This document shows, in pieces, positions 1 through 7,124 of a stretch of DNA of 10,458 bases. Position 1 is the first letter of the stretch; each line of letters starts with the position of its first letter. The notes beneath the pieces were generated by a model. It was not told where the DNA came from, ran no database searches, and saw nothing but the letters and a program-made list of their open reading frames with translations. Made by a program: the position numbers and the translations under genes. This stretch comes from Sphingomonadales bacterium. GTDB lineage: Bacteria > Pseudomonadota > Alphaproteobacteria > Sphingomonadales > Emcibacteraceae. The stretch lies in contig DRKK01000358.1 of the NCBI GenBank assembly GCA_011051815.1, positions 1 to 10,458 of the forward strand, written 5' to 3'.

Positions 1-1
1 A

Positions 2-394
2 CTTCTAAATCAGCCTCACAGCATAATCAGGCATCCCGATATGCCGCGATGTATTTTCAAGTTTATGTGGGATACCTTACAACAACAAAGGGAAATATTC
101 GCCTACGTTATAAATATGTGCGCAAACGGGGACCATTATTGGGTTCTTGCTCATATTGTTCCAACCTTTGATTTAGAAGGCAACCACATCGGTTATCATT
201 CCAGCCGTCGGTGTCCTCATAGAAAAAATATTGCCACCATACAAAAACACTACCGAGAACTTTTGGCCATAGAAAAAAGCTACAAAAACCCAAAAGAAGG
301 TATGCAGGCCTCACTTGACAGCTTTGTTGCCTCATTGGAGAAACTGGGCGTTTCCTATGCGGAGTTTATATTTTCAATGCGTTCTGCCGCATGA
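2..394 (+). CDS. Aer-type PAS domain protein, 5'-truncated by window edge
   Basis: This is a sensory PAS protein resembling the N-terminal PAS domain of the aerotaxis receptor Aer. The frame is open from base 2, and the codons before the first ATG (base 41) already read family sequence, HSIIRHPDMP, so the ATG at 41 is internal and the true start lies left of the window. Visible are the Aer-like stretch HPDMP...MWDT, then NGDHYW, then GYHSSRR, which is the end of the PAS core. About 60 mostly helical residues follow, ending in SYAEFIFSMRSAA. There is no methyl-accepting or kinase domain, so it is a stand-alone PAS protein. Aer-type PAS domains often bind FAD or haem and sense redox or oxygen; ligand and partner here are unknown. 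It converges on rmuC with a 17-base gap. It looks more AT-rich than the genes to its right. Confidence 0.8.
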   Translation, partial: LLNQPHSIIRHPDMPRCIFKFMWDTLQQQREIFAYVINMCANGDHYWVLAHIVPTFDLEGNHIGYHSSRRCPHRKNIATIQKHYRELLAIEKSYKNPKEGMQASLDSFVASLEKLGVSYAEFIFSMRSAA

Positions 395-411
395 ATAAAG
401 ATATAAATACC

Positions 412-1515
412 CTATTCCAGATGCGCTGATCCCTTAACCGGTTCCAGAACCGCCTCGGGACTTTCGCTTTCTTCCATCTGCAGGCCTTCTATCCTCTCCC
501 CCCGGCTGGTGATTTTACGGGTTGAGGTTTCAATCATGCCAATGTCTTTTTCCGCCAGATGGAAATGGGTGCGCAATTTACCCACCCGGTCATCTAGGCG
601 CGCCACATCCTCGATCAATGTGACAACCTCTTTCTGAATCACCCCGGCCTGTTCACGCATACGAGCGTCTTTTAAGACCGCACGCACCGTATTCAGGGTC
701 GCCATCAGGGTTGTCGGGCTGACAATCCACACCTTGGCCCGAAAGGATTTTTCCACCACATCGGTAAAATTGGTATGCAGTTCCGCATAGACCGCCTCAC
801 TGGGCAAGAACATCAGCGCCGATTCGGCGGTCTCGCCGTTGATAATATATTTCTCTGAAATATCCTTCACGTGCTTCATAATATCCGCCTTGAACCGGCT
901 GATGGCGGCTTTCTTCTGAGCCTCATCCTCTGCCCGGCGCAGCATATGATAGCCCTCCAGCGGGAATTTGGCATCGACCACAATGGCCCCCGGCGGATTG
1001 GGCAGTTTGATCAGGCAATCGGCCCGCTTGCCATTACTCATCTGCACCTGAAAGCCATAAGCACTGGGCGGCAATATCTGGCTGACCAGGTCATTAAGTT
1101 GAATTTCCCCGAAGGCCCCACGCGATTGCTTGTTGGACAGAATATCCTGCAATTCAACCATCTGCCCACTCAGGTCGGTGATATTTTTCTGGGCCTGATC
1201 AATGACCGCGAGCCGGGTTTTCAGCTCGCCCAGACTGTCGGTGGTGTTCTTGGTGGTCTTTTCCAGACTGTCGCCCAGCCGCTGGCTCACCTTGTCCAGC
1301 CGTTCAGACAGGGTACGGTTGACCTCGGCCGCATCCTTGGCCGATTGTGCGGACATCTGATTGAGCCGCCCCTCCAATGCCGCCATAGCCTGCATCATCT
1401 GATGTTGCTGGGCCTCACTGTTGCGGTTTCTGCCCTGTCCCTTGATCAGGAAAATACCCAGAATGATCACCAGCAGGAAAGCCCCGGTGATAAACATCAT
1501 AACAGTCTGATCCAT
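412..1515 (-). CDS. rmuC: DNA recombination protein RmuC family
   Basis: RmuC-family proteins are membrane-anchored, carry a predicted PD-(D/E)xK-like nuclease core, and limit inversions at short inverted repeats in E. coli. The predicted protein has 367 residues against about 475 in E. coli. An N-terminal membrane helix spans about residues 7-25. A coiled-coil region rich in Gln, Glu and Lys runs from about 33 to 130. The RmuC core includes RGAFGEIQL (132-140), AD (165-166), VVDAKFP (179-185) and the conserved WIVSPTTLMATL (263-274). I chose the ATG at 1515 because it puts the membrane helix at the N-terminus. The frame stays open back to 1908, but those extra codons are antisense to def and look unlike the family. 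A weak GGA lies about 10 bases upstream of the start. The gene is transcribed divergently from def. Confidence 0.9.
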   Translation of the reverse strand: MDQTVMMFITGAFLLVIILGIFLIKGQGRNRNSEAQQHQMMQAMAALEGRLNQMSAQSAKDAAEVNRTLSERLDKVSQRLGDSLEKTTKNTTDSLGELKTRLAVIDQAQKNITDLSGQMVELQDILSNKQSRGAFGEIQLNDLVSQILPPSAYGFQVQMSNGKRADCLIKLPNPPGAIVVDAKFPLEGYHMLRRAEDEAQKKAAISRFKADIMKHVKDISEKYIINGETAESALMFLPSEAVYAELHTNFTDVVEKSFRAKVWIVSPTTLMATLNTVRAVLKDARMREQAGVIQKEVVTLIEDVARLDDRVGKLRTHFHLAEKDIGMIETSTRKITSRGERIEGLQMEESESPEAVLEPVKGSAHLE

Positions 1516-1545
1516 GGTAAAAATTCCAATTATTATGGCGCCTAC

Positions 1546-1574
1546 TTGACGATTTGCCTGTATCATATTACCTA
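1546..1574 (+). promoter_or_regulatory. Candidate promoter for def-fmt-truA
   Basis: TTGACG (1546-1551) matches the -35 consensus at five of six positions. With a 17-base spacer the -10 position is TACCTA (1569-1574), which is poor. The 93-base rmuC-def gap must hold the promoter of this operon unless it starts elsewhere. The two candidate promoters of the gap overlap. The -35 is credible; the -10 assignment is weak. Confidence 0.3.
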
Positions 1575-1590
1575 CTAGCTGAAACAGCAA
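1562..1590 (-). promoter_or_regulatory. Candidate sigma70-type promoter for rmuC
   Basis: On the minus strand TTGCTG (1590-1585) and TATGAT (1567-1562, five of six consensus bases) are separated by 17 bases. Transcription would start near 1555, giving a leader of about 40 bases before the rmuC ATG at 1515. The -35 box matches only three of six positions. This is pattern matching only. Confidence 0.4.
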
Positions 1591-1608
1591 AGGATAGATC
1601 AGGAAAAT

Positions 1609-2118
1609 ATGGCCATATTGCCCATTATAACCGTCCCGGACCCCATTCTGAAAACCGTCTCTGCCCCGGTGGTGGCGGTAGATGACGATTTGCGCGCCCT
1701 TATGGATGACATGCTGGAAACCATGTATGCGGCACCGGGCATCGGCCTTGCCGCCATACAGGTGGGAAAGCCCCTGCGCCTTCTGGTCATGGATCTGGCC
1801 GAGGACGGAACGGCCCCGGACCCGCAATATTATATCAACCCTGAAATCACATGGACCTCGGACGAATTGACTACCTATAACGAAGGCTGTCTGAGTGTGC
1901 CGGAACAATATGCCGATATTGACAGGCCATCAGAATGTAAACTCACCTATCTGGACTATGATGGCAAGGAACAATCCGTCCATGCTACGGGGCTATTTGC
2001 CACCTGTATCCAGCATGAGATGGACCATCTGAATGGTATTGTCTTCATTGATTATCTGTCCACCCTGAAAAAGAACATGGCGGTACGCAAGGTCAAGAAA
2101 CTGGTCAAGGAGGGATAG
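1609..2118 (+). CDS. def: Peptide deformylase
   Basis: Removes the N-formyl group from nascent proteins in the cytoplasm; it is a metal-dependent (usually Fe2+) hydrolase. All three family motifs are present in the 169-residue product: GIGLAAIQ (residues 44-51), EGCLS (92-96, with metal ligand Cys94) and HEMDH (136-140, with ligands His136 and His140 and catalytic Glu137). Length is normal. The start is supported by AGGA just upstream (1601-1604) and by the typical N-terminus MAILPIITVPDPIL. It is the first gene of def-fmt-truA; fmt starts 3 bases after its stop. Pairing the deformylase with the formyltransferase that creates its substrate is common in bacteria. Confidence 0.97.
   Translation: MAILPIITVPDPILKTVSAPVVAVDDDLRALMDDMLETMYAAPGIGLAAIQVGKPLRLLVMDLAEDGTAPDPQYYINPEITWTSDELTTYNEGCLSVPEQYADIDRPSECKLTYLDYDGKEQSVHATGLFATCIQHEMDHLNGIVFIDYLSTLKKNMAVRKVKKLVKEG
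2107..2113 (+). promoter_or_regulatory. Shine-Dalgarno sequence for fmt
   Basis: AAGGAGG lies within the last codons of def, 8 bases before the fmt ATG at 2122. It is a near-perfect anti-16S match and fixes the fmt start. Confidence 0.8.
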
Positions 2119-2121
2119 GTC

Positions 2122-3039
2122 ATGCGGCTGGCCTTTATGGGAACCCCGGATTTCGCCGTGGATATATTGCGCGCGCTGATCAACAGCAACCATGAGGTCG
2201 TCGCGGTCTATAGCCAGCCGCCAAGCCGGTCAGGCCGGGGCAAAAAAGAACGCCCGTCCCCCGTTCATCACCTGGCCATGAGCCATGATATTCCGGTCCA
2301 TTGCCCCACAAGCCTGAAATCCGATGAAGAACAACAGAAATTTGCCGCCCTCAATCTGGATGCCGCCGTGGTGGTGGCCTACGGCCTGATTTTGCCAAAG
2401 GAAATATTGGCGGCCCCAAAATATGGCTGCCTGAATATTCATGCCTCGCTATTGCCGCGCTGGCGCGGGGCGGCGCCCATCCACCGGGCGATTATGGCCG
2501 GGGATAAAGAAAGCGGCATCAATATCATGGTCATGAAAGCCGGGCTGGACACCGGCCCCGTGGTCTTAGAGCAACGCATCCCCATTTTGGACAGTGACAC
2601 CACAGGCAGCCTTCATGACAAGCTGAAACAGCTGGGGGCGGATATGATCCTGCCCGCCCTTGAGGGTTATGTCTCAGGTGAGCTCACGCCCGTGGCCCAA
2701 CCGGAATACGGCATCACCTATGCCCATAAAATTGACAAGGCCGAAGCCCGTATTGACTGGCACAGACCCGCCGAAGATCTGCGCAATCATATCCACGGTC
2801 TCAGCCCCTTTCCCGGGGCCTATAGCATGACCGGGGACATCCGGCTAAAATTCCTGAAGGCCGAGGTGACAGAAGGCAACGGCCCGGCGGGAACACTCCT
2901 AGCCCTCCCCTTGGTCATTGCTTGCGGCGATGGCCGGGCGTTAAACATCCTGACCGCCCAGCGGGCCGGGAAAGGCCCCATGACTGCCGAAGATTTAAGC
3001 CGGGGGCTGCAATTGCCGCCGGGAACGGTCTTTTCATGA
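2122..3039 (+). CDS. fmt: Methionyl-tRNA formyltransferase
   Basis: Transfers a formyl group from 10-formyltetrahydrofolate to Met-tRNA(fMet), making the initiator tRNA in the cytoplasm. The 305-residue product opens with MRLAFMGTPDFAV, as the family does. The catalytic triad appears as Asn105 and His107 in NIHASLLPRWRG (105-116) and Asp143 in GLDTGP (141-146). The C-terminal OB-fold tRNA-binding domain begins near TYAHKIDKAEARIDW (199-213). The protein ends at the domain boundary LPPGTVFS, slightly shorter than E. coli Fmt (about 315), with nothing missing. Its start has a strong Shine-Dalgarno sequence. Its stop overlaps the truA start as ATGA, so translation of the two is probably coupled. 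Confidence 0.97.
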   Translation: MRLAFMGTPDFAVDILRALINSNHEVVAVYSQPPSRSGRGKKERPSPVHHLAMSHDIPVHCPTSLKSDEEQQKFAALNLDAAVVVAYGLILPKEILAAPKYGCLNIHASLLPRWRGAAPIHRAIMAGDKESGINIMVMKAGLDTGPVVLEQRIPILDSDTTGSLHDKLKQLGADMILPALEGYVSGELTPVAQPEYGITYAHKIDKAEARIDWHRPAEDLRNHIHGLSPFPGAYSMTGDIRLKFLKAEVTEGNGPAGTLLALPLVIACGDGRALNILTAQRAGKGPMTAEDLSRGLQLPPGTVFS

Positions 3040-3800
3040 CCGGAGATGCCCCCCTCTTCCGCTATAAACTGACGCTGGAATTTTTCGGCACTGGCCTTGT
3101 AGGTTGGCAACGACAGGATGTGGGCACCTCTGTCCAGAGCATCCTCACCGAAGCCGCCGAGAAATTCTGTCACGAAGATGTTATCTTCCACGGCGCAGGA
3201 CGCACGGACGCCGGGGTCCACGCCCTTGGCATGGTCTGTCATGTGGATATGCCCCAGGACTATCCCGCCTATAAGGTCATGGACGCGCTTAATTATCATT
3301 TAAAATGGAAGCCGGTGTCGGTGTTAAGCGCCGAACGGGTCGGGGCGGATTTCGAGGCCCGTTTTTCCGCCGTAAAACGCCATTACCGCTATCACATCAT
3401 CAACCGCCGCGCGCCCCTGACCTTTCAGACGGACCGGGCATGGCATGTGAAATTCCCGCTGGATGCGGAGCTGATGCATAGGGCGGCACAGACATTGGTC
3501 GGTCATCATGATTTTACTACTTTTCGCAGTGTGGATTGTCAGGCCAAATCACCGCTGAAAACCCTTGACCAACTGGACGTCTGGCGGGAGGGCGAGAATA
3601 TCTATGTGGAAGCCTCGGCCCGCTCCTTTCTCCACCATCAGGTGCGGTCCATGGTTGGATCGCTCTATTATGTGGGGCGGGGAAAATGGACCATTGCCCA
3701 ATTGCAAAAATCCTTGACCGCCCGCGACCGCCGCACCCTCGCCCATAACGCCCCGCCGGAGGGCCTGTATTTTCTGAGTGCGGATTATCCGAAAGCGTGA
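3036..3800 (+). CDS. truA: tRNA pseudouridine(38-40) synthase TruA
   Basis: Converts uridines 38-40 in the anticodon stem-loop of several tRNAs to pseudouridine. The product has 254 residues, normal for the family. The catalytic motif GAGRTDAGVHA holds the nucleophile Asp58. Other family blocks are FFGTGLVGWQ (near 16-25), FLHHQVRSMVGSL (198-210) and APPEGLYFL (239-247). The frame is open back to 2922, but that extension lies inside fmt and is unlike TruA. The ATG at 3036 shares ATGA with the fmt stop and gives the usual N-terminus. No independent Shine-Dalgarno is evident, consistent with translational coupling. It ends 1 base from the stop of the convergent membrane-protein gene. Confidence 0.96.
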   Translation: MTGDAPLFRYKLTLEFFGTGLVGWQRQDVGTSVQSILTEAAEKFCHEDVIFHGAGRTDAGVHALGMVCHVDMPQDYPAYKVMDALNYHLKWKPVSVLSAERVGADFEARFSAVKRHYRYHIINRRAPLTFQTDRAWHVKFPLDAELMHRAAQTLVGHHDFTTFRSVDCQAKSPLKTLDQLDVWREGENIYVEASARSFLHHQVRSMVGSLYYVGRGKWTIAQLQKSLTARDRRTLAHNAPPEGLYFLSADYPKA

Positions 3801-3801
3801 T

Positions 3802-4401
3802 TTAGACGAAAATCAGCATCACGACCTGACTGACGGACAGGATGAAAAGGGTCTGGAACACCGTTATGCCAAAGGCCAGCCAGCCGCTGATTTTCAAAGA
3901 GTGTTTGAACATGAACCAGGTCACATAACCCTTGAAATAAAACATCAGCATCCAGAAAATCAGTGCTGCCATCTGCGCGGGAATAAGGCCTGCCACCATC
4001 AAAATGATAAAAGGCACGGTGCAATAGGATATAACCATCCACAGCCAGTTATAGGCGATGATCATGGATGAATAATTCTTCTCAATTTTCAAAAATTTTG
4101 TAAAAAGGCCCAAGGCAATGGCCAGCAATGGCAATTGCACCAGAAAGACCACAATCTGACCCGGAACAGAAATGACGATTTCTTGTTTGAGTTCGTTCTC
4201 AAGTTCTCCAATCACTTGAGATCCCACATAGACCCCGATCAAAAACAGGGGGGCCACCAAAATGATCACCCAAAAGGATTTCCAGAAGCTGTTGGCCGTG
4301 ACCTCAAACTCATCTATGGCCTGGGGGGACAGGCGCACCAACTGCCATGCAGCGGCAAGCTGCTGGGCGATATGATTTAAGGCTGAATTGCGCTGCGTCA
4401 T
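3802..4401 (-). CDS. Five-helix integral membrane protein of unknown function, downstream of dapE
   Basis: I do not recognise a named family with certainty. The 199-residue product begins with a soluble, partly amphipathic segment of about 40 residues (MTQRNSALNHIAQQLAAAWQ...). Five strongly hydrophobic stretches follow at about 42-62, 82-104, 112-138, 142-165 and 172-196. The overall pattern recalls small Yip1-like membrane proteins, but I see no diagnostic motif or catalytic residue. The start is well supported: the ATG overlaps the dapE stop as TAATG, with AAGGA (4415-4411) 9 bases upstream. It is the last gene of a dapD-dapE unit, so it is probably co-expressed with lysine/diaminopimelate synthesis. 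A transport or envelope role would be speculation. Confidence 0.8.
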   Translation of the reverse strand: MTQRNSALNHIAQQLAAAWQLVRLSPQAIDEFEVTANSFWKSFWVIILVAPLFLIGVYVGSQVIGELENELKQEIVISVPGQIVVFLVQLPLLAIALGLFTKFLKIEKNYSSMIIAYNWLWMVISYCTVPFIILMVAGLIPAQMAALIFWMLMFYFKGYVTWFMFKHSLKISGWLAFGITVFQTLFILSVSQVVMLIFV

Positions 4402-5549
4402 TACTTTTTGTCCTTGAAAAAAGACGTTAGAATTTCCCGGTATATGGCCGTCAATTCGGCCAGATCATCAAGACGAACACATTCATCCACCTTATGCATG
4501 GTTTGATTAACAAGGCCAAATTCAGACACCGGACAATGGTCCTTGATAAAGCGCGCATCGGACGTACCGCCGGAGGTACTTAGTTCCACCACCCGTCCGG
4601 TAACCTTGCTGACCGCATCGGTAATCAGGCTGCTCAATATGCCCGGCGGGGTCAGAAAAGCATCACCGGAGGCCCTCATCTCCAAACTGTAATTGCCGCC
4701 CACCCCGTCACAGACGGACCGGACCCATTGCTGTAAGTCGTCATCATTCTGGGCATTGTTAAAGCGGATATTAAAACGGGCCTCAGCCGTCTCCGGGATC
4801 ACATTGCTGGCCCCGTTGCCCACATCCACCGAAACAACCTCAAGATTGGTGGGCTGAAAATGGTCATTGCCATCGTTAAAATCACGCGCCAGTAAACCGT
4901 CCAGCATCCGCACCAGACGCGGGATCGGATTATCGGCCAAATGGGGATAGGCCACATGGCCCTGCGTCCCGCGCACCACCAGTCGTCCGTTCAGACTGCC
5001 CCGCCGTCCGATTTTGGCCATATCGCCGACCTTGCCCGGATTGGTTGGCTCACCCACCAGACAATAGTCCAGAATTTCGCCCTTTTCTGTGAGCCAGTCC
5101 AGCACCTTTATGGTGCCATTGACCGCCGGGCCTTCCTCGTCCCCGGTGATCAGAAAACTGATGGAGCCTGTGAAATCAGCCCCGCAATCAATAAATTCAG
5201 ATGTTGCGGCGACAAAGGCGGCAATGGCCCCCTTCATATCCGATGCGCCGCGCCCAAATATGGCCCCGTCCCGGATCTCTGCGCCAAAGGGATCATCCTG
5301 CCAGTGGTTCTGCTCCCCTGCTGGCACCACATCCGTATGACCGGCAAAACAGAAATTGGGCGATGCGGTCCCCAAGCGCGCATAAAGATTATCCACCCTG
5401 TCCGCGCCTTCCCCAAAGGGCAGGCGGTAACAGGTAAAGCCAAGGCCATCCAACGCCCCCTGCACCACATCCAGCGCCCCCGCATCCTGCGGTGTCACGC
5501 TGGGGCAGCGGATCAAATCACGGGTAAGTTGAAGGGCATCAACGCGCAT
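4401..5549 (-). CDS. dapE: Succinyl-diaminopimelate desuccinylase
   Basis: Hydrolyses N-succinyl-LL-2,6-diaminopimelate to LL-diaminopimelate and succinate in the succinylase branch of lysine and peptidoglycan-precursor synthesis. It is a cytoplasmic di-zinc M20-family enzyme. The 382-residue product shows the expected ligands and catalytic residues: His71 and Asp73 in FAGHTDVVPAG, Asp104 in GRGASDMKG, Glu138-Glu139 in ITGDEEG, Glu167 in VGEPTN and His352 in NQTMHKVDE. The substrate-carboxylate motif STSGGTSDARF (324-334) distinguishes DapE from other M20 peptidases. The start overlaps the dapD stop as TGATG, with GAGGG (5558-5554) 4 bases upstream. It sits between dapD and the membrane-protein gene and is probably translationally coupled to dapD. 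Confidence 0.97.
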   Translation of the reverse strand: MRVDALQLTRDLIRCPSVTPQDAGALDVVQGALDGLGFTCYRLPFGEGADRVDNLYARLGTASPNFCFAGHTDVVPAGEQNHWQDDPFGAEIRDGAIFGRGASDMKGAIAAFVAATSEFIDCGADFTGSISFLITGDEEGPAVNGTIKVLDWLTEKGEILDYCLVGEPTNPGKVGDMAKIGRRGSLNGRLVVRGTQGHVAYPHLADNPIPRLVRMLDGLLARDFNDGNDHFQPTNLEVVSVDVGNGASNVIPETAEARFNIRFNNAQNDDDLQQWVRSVCDGVGGNYSLEMRASGDAFLTPPGILSSLITDAVSKVTGRVVELSTSGGTSDARFIKDHCPVSEFGLVNQTMHKVDECVRLDDLAELTAIYREILTSFFKDKK

Positions 5550-6394
5550 CAGTCCCTCAGCAAATCATTGATAGAGGTTTTGGAACGGGTACGGGCATCA
5601 ACCCGCTTGACGATCACCGCCGCGTAAAGACTTGGCCCTGGTGTGCCGTCCGGCAGTGGCTTGCCCGGCAGGTTGCCTGGCACCACGACGCTATAGCTGG
5701 GCACCCGGCCCATGAAAATTTCGCCGGTTTCCCGGTCAATGATCTTGGTGGAAGCCCCGATATAAACGCCCATACTTAATACCGCACCTTCTTCGACGAT
5801 CACCCCTTCGGCGACCTCTGAGCGGGCCCCGATAAAGCAGTTATCTTCAATAATCACTGGTCCGGCCTGCAATGGCTCCAGCACGCCGCCAATGCCGACC
5901 CCGCCGGATAGATGGACATTCTTGCCAATCTGGGCGCAGGAGCCAACGGTGGTCCAGGTATCAACCATGGTGCCGCTGTCCACATAGGCCCCCAGATTAA
6001 CGAAAGACGGCATCAAAACCGCACCCGGCGCGATATAGGCCGAGCGGCGCACAATCGCCCCCGGCACGGCCCGAAATCCGGCATCTGCAAAATTGGATTT
6101 ATCCCAGCCCTCAAATTTGGATGGCACCTTGTCATACCAGTTGCTATTGTCCCCCGGAGCCCCCTTGATAATCTTCATGTCATTAAGGCTAAACGACAAC
6201 AACACGGCCTTTTTCAGCCATTGGTGAACGGTCCACACATTGTCTTCTTTTGAGGCGACACGGGCTTTGCCGCTGTCCAGCAGGTCAAGGGCATGCTCCA
6301 CGGCATCGCGGACCTCGCCAACCGTGGCAGAGTTTATTTCGGCGCGGTTTTCCCAGGCCTGATCAATGGTATTTTCCAAAGACAGATCGGTCAT
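5549..6394 (-). CDS. dapD: 2,3,4,5-tetrahydropyridine-2,6-dicarboxylate N-succinyltransferase
   Basis: Uses succinyl-CoA to succinylate tetrahydrodipicolinate, committing flux to the succinylase branch that DapE continues. The 281-residue product (E. coli 274) has an N-terminal helical domain, a left-handed beta-helix of hexapeptide repeats from about 115 to 235, and the family signature [20 protein letters not shown] (141-160). Asp145 and Glu193 (in GARSEVAEG) match the catalytic Asp and Glu of the family. The frame extends upstream to 6487, but I chose the ATG at 6394. It has AGGAAAG about 5-10 bases upstream, matches the family N-terminus, and the longer form would run across the promoter and overlap the HAD gene. 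It leads the unit dapD-dapE-membrane protein. Confidence 0.97.
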   Translation of the reverse strand: MTDLSLENTIDQAWENRAEINSATVGEVRDAVEHALDLLDSGKARVASKEDNVWTVHQWLKKAVLLSFSLNDMKIIKGAPGDNSNWYDKVPSKFEGWDKSNFADAGFRAVPGAIVRRSAYIAPGAVLMPSFVNLGAYVDSGTMVDTWTTVGSCAQIGKNVHLSGGVGIGGVLEPLQAGPVIIEDNCFIGARSEVAEGVIVEEGAVLSMGVYIGASTKIIDRETGEIFMGRVPSYSVVVPGNLPGKPLPDGTPGPSLYAAVIVKRVDARTRSKTSINDLLRD

Positions 6395-6401
6395 AATTCT
6401 T

Positions 6402-6419
6402 TCCTGTAATTCCTGTAAT
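6402..6419 (-). repeat. Tandem 9-base repeat carrying two AGGA motifs before dapD
   Basis: Two perfect head-to-tail copies of ATTACAGGA (minus strand; TCCTGTAAT on plus) lie just upstream of the dapD ATG. The copy nearer the gene (6410-6402) supplies the functional-looking Shine-Dalgarno AGGAAAG. The other copy carries the same AGGA 9 bases further upstream. Confidence 0.7.
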
Positions 6420-6434
6420 ATGCAACTCGGCCCG

Positions 6435-6462
6435 ACAATAGTCATTCGGGTCAGGCTGTCAA
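6435..6462 (-). promoter_or_regulatory. Candidate sigma70-type promoter for dapD-dapE
   Basis: On the minus strand a perfect TTGACA (6462-6457) and TATTGT (6440-6435, four of six) are separated by 16 bases, in the 71-base gap between the HAD stop and the dapD ATG. Transcription would start near 6428, giving a leader of about 34 bases. The dap genes can therefore be transcribed independently of the upstream HAD gene. Confidence 0.55.
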
Positions 6463-6465
6463 TCC

Positions 6466-7104
6466 TTATAGCTGACTTTCCAGCCATTCTGTCAGGTCAG
6501 GGGCCGTATGGTCAATATATTCCGGACGGTGCCCTGCCGCTGACCATTTTTGCCCCGTGGGCACCCAGACGGTGGTCATGCCCATCCGGCTGGCCGGGGC
6601 CAAATTTTGCGCCATATCCTCAACCATAACAGATTTTTCCGGATCCAGCCCCATATCCTCTGCCATCCTGTGATAACTCTGATCATGGGGTTTGGGCAGG
6701 TAATCGGCAGATTCAATAGCAAAAATACCATCAAAAATACCGTCAAGACCAATTTTTGCCAGCACTTTATCAGTATAGGGGCGGGAGGCATTGGTATAAA
6801 TATATTTTGGTCCCGTGAGCTTTTCAAGCACCGCCTTCAGTCGCAGATCAGGCCTTAAAACCCCGAAGTCAATGTCATGGACATAGTCCAGAAAATCCTC
6901 TGGCGGAATATCATGTTCGGTCATCAGACCCCGAAGTGTGGTACCGTATGTTCTGAAATAGCTTTTCTGCAAATCCCGCGCCGCCGCAGGCGACAGATCA
7001 AACCGCCGGGCAATAAAGGCCCCCATCCGGCGGTCAATTTGAGAGAATAAATTATTCTCCGCCGGATAGAGCGTATTATCCAGATCAAAAATCCAATGTT
7101 CTAT
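6466..7104 (-). CDS. HAD-family pyrimidine 5'-nucleotidase-like hydrolase, probable ATA start
   Basis: This is a haloacid dehalogenase-superfamily phosphatase, subfamily IA, close to the pyrimidine 5'-nucleotidase group. The 212-residue reading holds all four motifs: DLDNT with nucleophile Asp7 and Asp9 (7-11), YIYTNAS (101-107), Lys138 in LPKPHD, and VEDM (161-164). A helical cap lies between motifs I and II. The first in-frame ATG (7026) would give 186 residues and lose motif I. Between it and the upstream stop (7128-7126) there is no ATG, GTG or TTG in frame. The ATA at 7104 begins [15 protein letters not shown] and has AGGAAGGA (7119-7112) 7 bases upstream, so I place the start there. Alternatives are ATT at 7092, a sequencing error of ATG, or a decayed start. 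It lies upstream of dapD on the same strand. Confidence 0.75.
   Translation of the reverse strand: MEHWIFDLDNTLYPAENNLFSQIDRRMGAFIARRFDLSPAAARDLQKSYFRTYGTTLRGLMTEHDIPPEDFLDYVHDIDFGVLRPDLRLKAVLEKLTGPKYIYTNASRPYTDKVLAKIGLDGIFDGIFAIESADYLPKPHDQSYHRMAEDMGLDPEKSVMVEDMAQNLAPASRMGMTTVWVPTGQKWSAAGHRPEYIDHTAPDLTEWLESQL
7025..7067. repeat. Nested inverted repeats inside the 5' part of the HAD gene
   Basis: Outer arms ATCCGGCGG (7025-7033) and CCGCCGGAT (7059-7067) are perfect 9-base inverted repeats. Between them lie two further odd-length dyads. TCAATTTGA (7034-7042) has 4-base arms. The 17-base GAGAATAAATTATTCTC (7043-7059) has 8-base arms around one central base and shares base 7059 with the outer arm. 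On the mRNA this could form a branched or bulged hairpin at codons 13-27. On DNA it resembles an operator-like site about 50-60 bases from both promoter-like elements. Function is unknown. Confidence 0.7.
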
Positions 7105-7111
7105 GGGTCTG

Positions 7112-7119
7112 TCCTTCCT
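7112..7119 (-). promoter_or_regulatory. Shine-Dalgarno sequence deciding the HAD gene start
   Basis: AGGAAGGA on the minus strand sits 7 bases before the ATA codon at 7104-7102. No comparable site precedes the ATG at 7026. This is the main reason for preferring the non-canonical start. Confidence 0.6.
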
Positions 7120-7124
7120 ATAAT
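7119..7124 (+). promoter_or_regulatory. Perfect -10 box facing the diguanylate cyclase gene
   Basis: TATAAT on the plus strand would start transcription near 7131, about 36 bases before the ATG at 7167. No good -35 box is seen at 16-18 bases upstream, and there is no extended -10 TG, so it would need an activator or be weak. It overlaps the opposing TAAAAT by 2 bases. Confidence 0.35.

Noticed and set aside
436..452. Small hairpin (CGGTT / AACCG) near the rmuC 3' end, as a terminator
   Set aside because: The stem is five bases, it lies inside coding sequence, and no T-run follows on either strand.
871..1578. Long plus-strand open frame opposite rmuC (235 codons)
   Set aside because: It is a shadow of rmuC codon usage; the translation has no recognisable domain and rmuC on the other strand is unambiguous.
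1516..1908. N-terminal extension of the rmuC reading frame by 131 codons
   Set aside because: It is antisense to def, has no RmuC similarity, and would put the membrane anchor in the middle of the protein.
3289..3303. TTAA-N7-TTAA, the full CtrA-binding consensus
   Set aside because: It lies in the middle of truA with no promoter or gene start near, so a chance match in an AT-rich codon run is more likely.
4941..5627. Plus-strand open frame of 228 codons opposite dapE
   Set aside because: It lies antisense to the conserved dapE and dapD genes and has a compositional, non-protein-like translation.
6395..6487. 31-codon extension of dapD
   Set aside because: It would translate through the promoter, overlap the HAD gene and add residues foreign to DapD; a good Shine-Dalgarno sits at the internal ATG (6394).
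6720..6741. 12-base direct repeat (CAAAAATACC twice) in the HAD gene
   Set aside because: It encodes DGIFDGIF, and this D-x-x-F-D-x-x-F spacing fits what I recall as normal for the family, so no recent duplication is needed.
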